From: DATHTS01 sp041940425
Lineage (GTDB): Bacteria > Acidobacteriota > Blastocatellia > Pyrinomonadales > Pyrinomonadaceae
Assembly (NCBI GenBank): GCA_041940425.1
Contig: JBGTSF010000114.1
Location: 1-8,096 of the forward strand
Reading direction: 5' to 3'
DNA length: 8,096 bases
Shown here: piece after piece, positions 6,508-8,096 of the stretch
Layout: every line of letters starts with the position of its first letter
How positions within the stretch are numbered: the first letter of the stretch is position 1
Notes under the pieces: generated by a model
Told to the model about the DNA's origin: nothing
What the model saw: only the letters and a program-made list of their open reading frames with translations
Databases searched by the model: none
Made by a program: the position numbers and the translations under genes

Positions 6508-6861
6508 CAGAGACGCGGAGACGCAGAGAAATTCAAGGGAAAAGTGTAAAGTGTAAAAATCGAGTAAATTTTGTAGAAGCTATCTCAAAAACAGTTATTT
6601 ACGCCGCATAGCGGCAGTCTGAGTTTAGGATTGGTTGTAATTTATTGCACGGGTTGGAGCGATTATTTAATCCTGTCGCGTCAGCGACAATTGAATTATC
6701 CGCATTGTTTATTAGTCGTCGCTGACGCGACGCAAAAAAACTTTCGACCTCACCGTGCGTTAAAACGCGCGGCTAAATTCATCAAATCGCTACGCGATTA
6801 TTTAATTTGCTATTTTTGAGATAGCTTGTAGAAACTTATGTCAAAAAACTCCGCGTCTCTG
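6508..6861. repeat. Outer inverted repeat (CAGAGACGCGGAG) interrupted by the miniature element
   Basis: CAGAGACGCGGAG (6508-6520) is inverted at 6849-6861. The left side continues as a near-tandem GACGCAGAG. Such CGCAGAGACGCGGAG units look like a dispersed intergenic repeat type I have seen in many bacteria (loose recognition). With the inserted element and one target copy removed, the two arms would lie only about 75 bp apart, which suggests an older palindromic repeat. Confidence 0.65.
6579..6825. mobile_element. MITE-like miniature inverted-repeat element, 247 bp
   Basis: The ends are perfect 13-bp inverted repeats: GCTATCTCAAAAA (6579-6591) and TTTTTGAGATAGC (6813-6825). They are flanked by identical 8-bp copies of TTGTAGAA (6571-6578 and 6826-6833), as expected for a target-site duplication. 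There is no transposase; it would have to be moved in trans. The inside is packed with short hairpins: GCCGC-ATA-GCGGC (6603-6615), GTCGC-GTCA-GCGAC (6675-6688), its inverted copy at 6718-6731, and AATCGC-TAC-GCGATT (6785-6799). A 13-bp direct repeat GCGATTATTTAAT is at 6659-6671 and 6794-6806. The parent insertion-sequence family cannot be named from the ends alone. The structure itself is directly visible. Confidence 0.82.
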
Positions 6862-6890
6862 CGGTGAATATTCCTTAACCCGAACTTACA

Positions 6891-7790
6891 TTAAAGCCGC
6901 AAAAACTGCCGGCGGAAGATTTTCGACTGCAAGCGGCTGACCGATAACTCCTGATTGTTTTTCAGCGAAACGGTGTATGTTCCGTTATTGAGCGGCGTGA
7001 CATGCGAGATCATTTCGAGATTAATGAGTGTGCCGCGCGAAAGACGAATAAATTTTTCCGGGTCGAGCCGCGCTTCCAAATCTTTTAAGCGAAAATTGAT
7101 GATATAGCTGATGTCTTCGACAGTCGTAATGTGCAGAAGTTCGGCGTCGGCGACGACCGCGAGGCCGACACCGATGCCGCCGAGAACGCGCCAGACCGAC
7201 AGGCGCGACCGCACCGCAAGAAAGGCTGCGGCGAGCGCCAGCAAGACGCCAAGGGCGACACCGAATTGCTGCGAAAGCCCGACATGGGCGAGGATGTCGT
7301 TGCCGCCGACCTGGCTCGTGCTCCACAGGCCGCCGATCGTGTCGCGCAGCGGCACCAGAACGCCGCTGTAGGTGGCAAGACCGACGATAGCGACGACCAG
7401 CGACGAATAGAGCGCCCGCAGGTTGCCGGAAGCGGTCAGCACCAGGAGGCGCGAAACGCAGCCGCGCGCCAAAACCATGCCGACGCCGAACAGGCCGCCG
7501 CCGATCAGCGCGCCGGAAAGGCTCTGCGCGGTGGAGAAGAAACGGGTCTCGATGACATCGAGCCGGCCGGTCGCGAGCAATAGCTGGACGCCGAGGATCG
7601 CCGCGGCAAAGCCCGCCGCCCAGGTCGCCAGCGCCTTGAGGTCGCGGTGACGCGTCAGGTCGAGCACCGCTGAGCGGGTGCAGAACGCACTGCGTTGGGC
7701 AACGAAGCCGAACAGGGCGCCGATGACGGCGCCGCCGGCGATCGCGGCACCGCGCTCACCCAGCGTGTCGATGAGAGGGACGAAATCCAT
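6891..7790 (-). CDS. Chimeric frame: YeeE/YedE sulfur transporter front joined to a LytTR domain
   Basis: 299 residues in one open frame, from two unrelated families. Residues 1-214 are the front of a YeeE/YedE-type transporter (inner-membrane uptake of thiosulfate or related sulfur compounds). They have several membrane segments and the conserved cysteines C37 (AFCTRSA) and C111 (LARGCVSRLL), and stop at GVGLAVVA. Such proteins are usually near 350 residues, so the last helices are missing. Residues about 217-299 are a LytTR DNA-binding domain (LDPEKFIRLSRGTLINL, NGTYTVSLKNN, ELSVSRLQ). About 18 residues usually found between VEDISYI and NFRLKDLE seem absent. GC drops from about 70% to under 50% at the join. 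A transporter lacking its end and a LytTR lacking part of its fold are unlikely to make a working protein. The start at 7790 has GGAAG 8 nt upstream. Domain calls are firm; a real gene is doubtful. Confidence 0.6.
   Translation of the reverse strand: MDFVPLIDTLGERGAAIAGGAVIGALFGFVAQRSAFCTRSAVLDLTRHRDLKALATWAAGFAAAILGVQLLLATGRLDVIETRFFSTAQSLSGALIGGGLFGVGMVLARGCVSRLLVLTASGNLRALYSSLVVAIVGLATYSGVLVPLRDTIGGLWSTSQVGGNDILAHVGLSQQFGVALGVLLALAAAFLAVRSRLSVWRVLGGIGVGLAVVADAELLHITTVEDISYIINFRLKDLEARLDPEKFIRLSRGTLINLEMISHVTPLNNGTYTVSLKNNQELSVSRLQSKIFRRQFLRL
7131..7151. other. Composition and homology breakpoint
   Basis: Plus-strand DNA left of about 7131 encodes LytTR sequence at under 50% GC; right of about 7151 it encodes the transporter. 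I counted 29 G/C in 60 at 6961-7020 and 42 in 60 at 7201-7260. The change falls within the same few codons as the family switch. No mobile-element end or att-like repeat is visible at the join. Confidence 0.7.
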
Positions 7791-7836
7791 GTCACATGCT
7801 TCCGGATGACGATCGCCCTAAAGATAGGTCATCGCA

Positions 7837-7860
7837 CCCGGCATTTCAGGCAAAGCCGGG
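7837..7860. repeat. G/C hairpin upstream of the yeeE-like start
   Basis: CCCGGC (7837-7842) pairs with GCCGGG (7855-7860) around a 12-nt loop, in the leader region of the transporter fragment. There is no T-tract, and in G/C-rich DNA this may be chance. Confidence 0.3.
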
Positions 7861-7900
7861 CTCGCGCGGGCGCCAAGATGGGAACAGGATTCTCAGAGAC

Positions 7901-7938
7901 GGGGAGCGTGGGGGACGATTTTTCCCGCCGCGCTCCCC
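7901..7938. repeat. G/C-rich hairpin before the reductase fragment
   Basis: GGGGAGCG (7901-7908) pairs with CGCTCCCC (7931-7938), extendable by one G-U and two G-C pairs, with a 16-nt loop containing TTTTT. It lacks a following T-run, so it is only terminator-like. Confidence 0.35.
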
Positions 7939-7964
7939 AAGGCGGTCAGCCAAGCACTTCCTTT

Positions 7965-8096
7965 ACCGCCTCGGCCGTCGCCGACATCCACGTCATCGGC
8001 CGGCGCGGCCCGGTCGAGGCCAAGTTCACCAACGTCGAGCTGCGCGAGATGAACGACCTCGCCGGCTGCGTGCCGCTGGTCGACGCGGCGCAGCTT
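7965..8096 (+). pseudogene. Internal fragment of an NADPH-ferredoxin (adrenodoxin-type) reductase
   Basis: 44 in-frame residues running off the right edge. They show DIHVIGRRGPVEAKF followed by TNVELREMNDLAGCVPLVD. This matches the middle of FprA/adrenodoxin-type ferredoxin-NADP+ reductases, flavoenzymes that pass electrons between NADPH and ferredoxin. The two arginines of GRRG are the expected contacts for the NADPH 2'-phosphate. The upstream FAD-binding half and the Rossmann GxGxxA of the NADPH domain are absent. Although the frame stays open back to an ATG at 7878, the residues before about 7965 (rich in S, G, P and Q) do not resemble the family. So the gene is broken at its front here, or joined artificially. 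The GC is high, like the neighbouring transporter part. Confidence 0.75.

Larger units (their letters stand above)
6304..6890. other. Gene-free region with operator-like repeats and a nested miniature element
   Basis: 587 bp holding no credible gene. 6304-6480 is the A/T-rich leader of the receptor gene with two 11-bp direct repeats. 6541-6554 has two tandem AAAGTGT units. 6508-6861 is bounded by 13-bp inverted repeats, and inside this sits the miniature element (6579-6825) with its target duplication. Confidence 0.7.

Noticed and set aside
6631..6819. 62-codon plus-strand frame inside the miniature element
   Set aside because: Runs through the hairpins and into the right terminal repeat, has no ribosome site and resembles no transposase. 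The element is better explained as non-coding.
6508..6861. CRISPR array
   Set aside because: Repeats are inverted and irregularly spaced, with no series of equal repeat-spacer units and no cas genes.
7085..7650. Several overlapping frames on both strands in the high-GC part
   Set aside because: Shadows of the transporter reading frame, a common effect of high GC; their translations are Arg/Ala-rich with no motifs.
7878..7964. Start of the reductase gene at the ATG at 7878
   Set aside because: The frame is open, but these residues do not resemble the family, whose FAD-binding half would need well over 150 residues before this point. The piece is a fragment.

Overview
The window is mostly about 7.1 kb of mid-GC DNA with AT-rich intergenic gaps, carrying a bacterial set of genes: an ABC-transporter ATPase (cut by the left edge), a MerC-like membrane protein, a small secreted cysteine-rich protein, a secreted M28 metallopeptidase and a TonB-dependent receptor with an N-terminal carboxypeptidase-like domain. 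The receptor type implies a Gram-negative cell envelope. The combination, together with the base composition and the A/T-rich leaders, fits Acidobacteriota (Blastocatellia-like) better than anything else I can name. That assignment is inference only.

Layout. 1-363 (-) is an ABC ATPase; 505-894 (-) is a MerC-like protein; 1245-1460 (+) is a secreted 4-Cys small protein with its own promoter-like and RBS signals. 1461-1980 is a gene-free stretch with three hairpins, two of them good terminators. 1981-3789 (-) is the M28 peptidase; 3946-6303 (-) is the TonB-dependent receptor, with a terminator between these two. 6304-6890 is gene-free. It holds a 247-bp miniature inverted-repeat element with 13-bp perfect ends and an 8-bp target duplication, inserted inside an older pair of inverted repeats. 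6891-7790 (-) is an open frame that joins the front of a YeeE/YedE sulfur transporter to the back of a LytTR DNA-binding domain. 7965-8096 (+) is an internal piece of an NADPH-ferredoxin (adrenodoxin-type) reductase.

How the genes may work together. The receptor resembles the ZnuD family of outer-membrane zinc importers (RPSIRG, the plug DH pair, the RGPATLLYG-type motif, and an extracellular loop that here carries a Cys pair). MerC-like proteins are linked to metals, and M28 peptidases are zinc enzymes. A 9-mer, ACGAACGGT, occurs upstream of the ABC gene and twice, 21 bp apart, upstream of the receptor. A shared metal-related regulon is therefore a reasonable but unproven idea.

The right end (about 7131-8096) is different DNA: GC rises sharply to about 70% and the genes look alphaproteobacterial. 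Two protein families are broken abruptly there. I read this as a junction: either an assembly chimera or foreign fragments joined by recombination. I do not see a convincing undescribed multi-gene system. The best leads are the miniature element, the ZnuD-like receptor with its altered loop and operator-like repeats, and the transporter-LytTR fusion, which must first be cleared of artefact.
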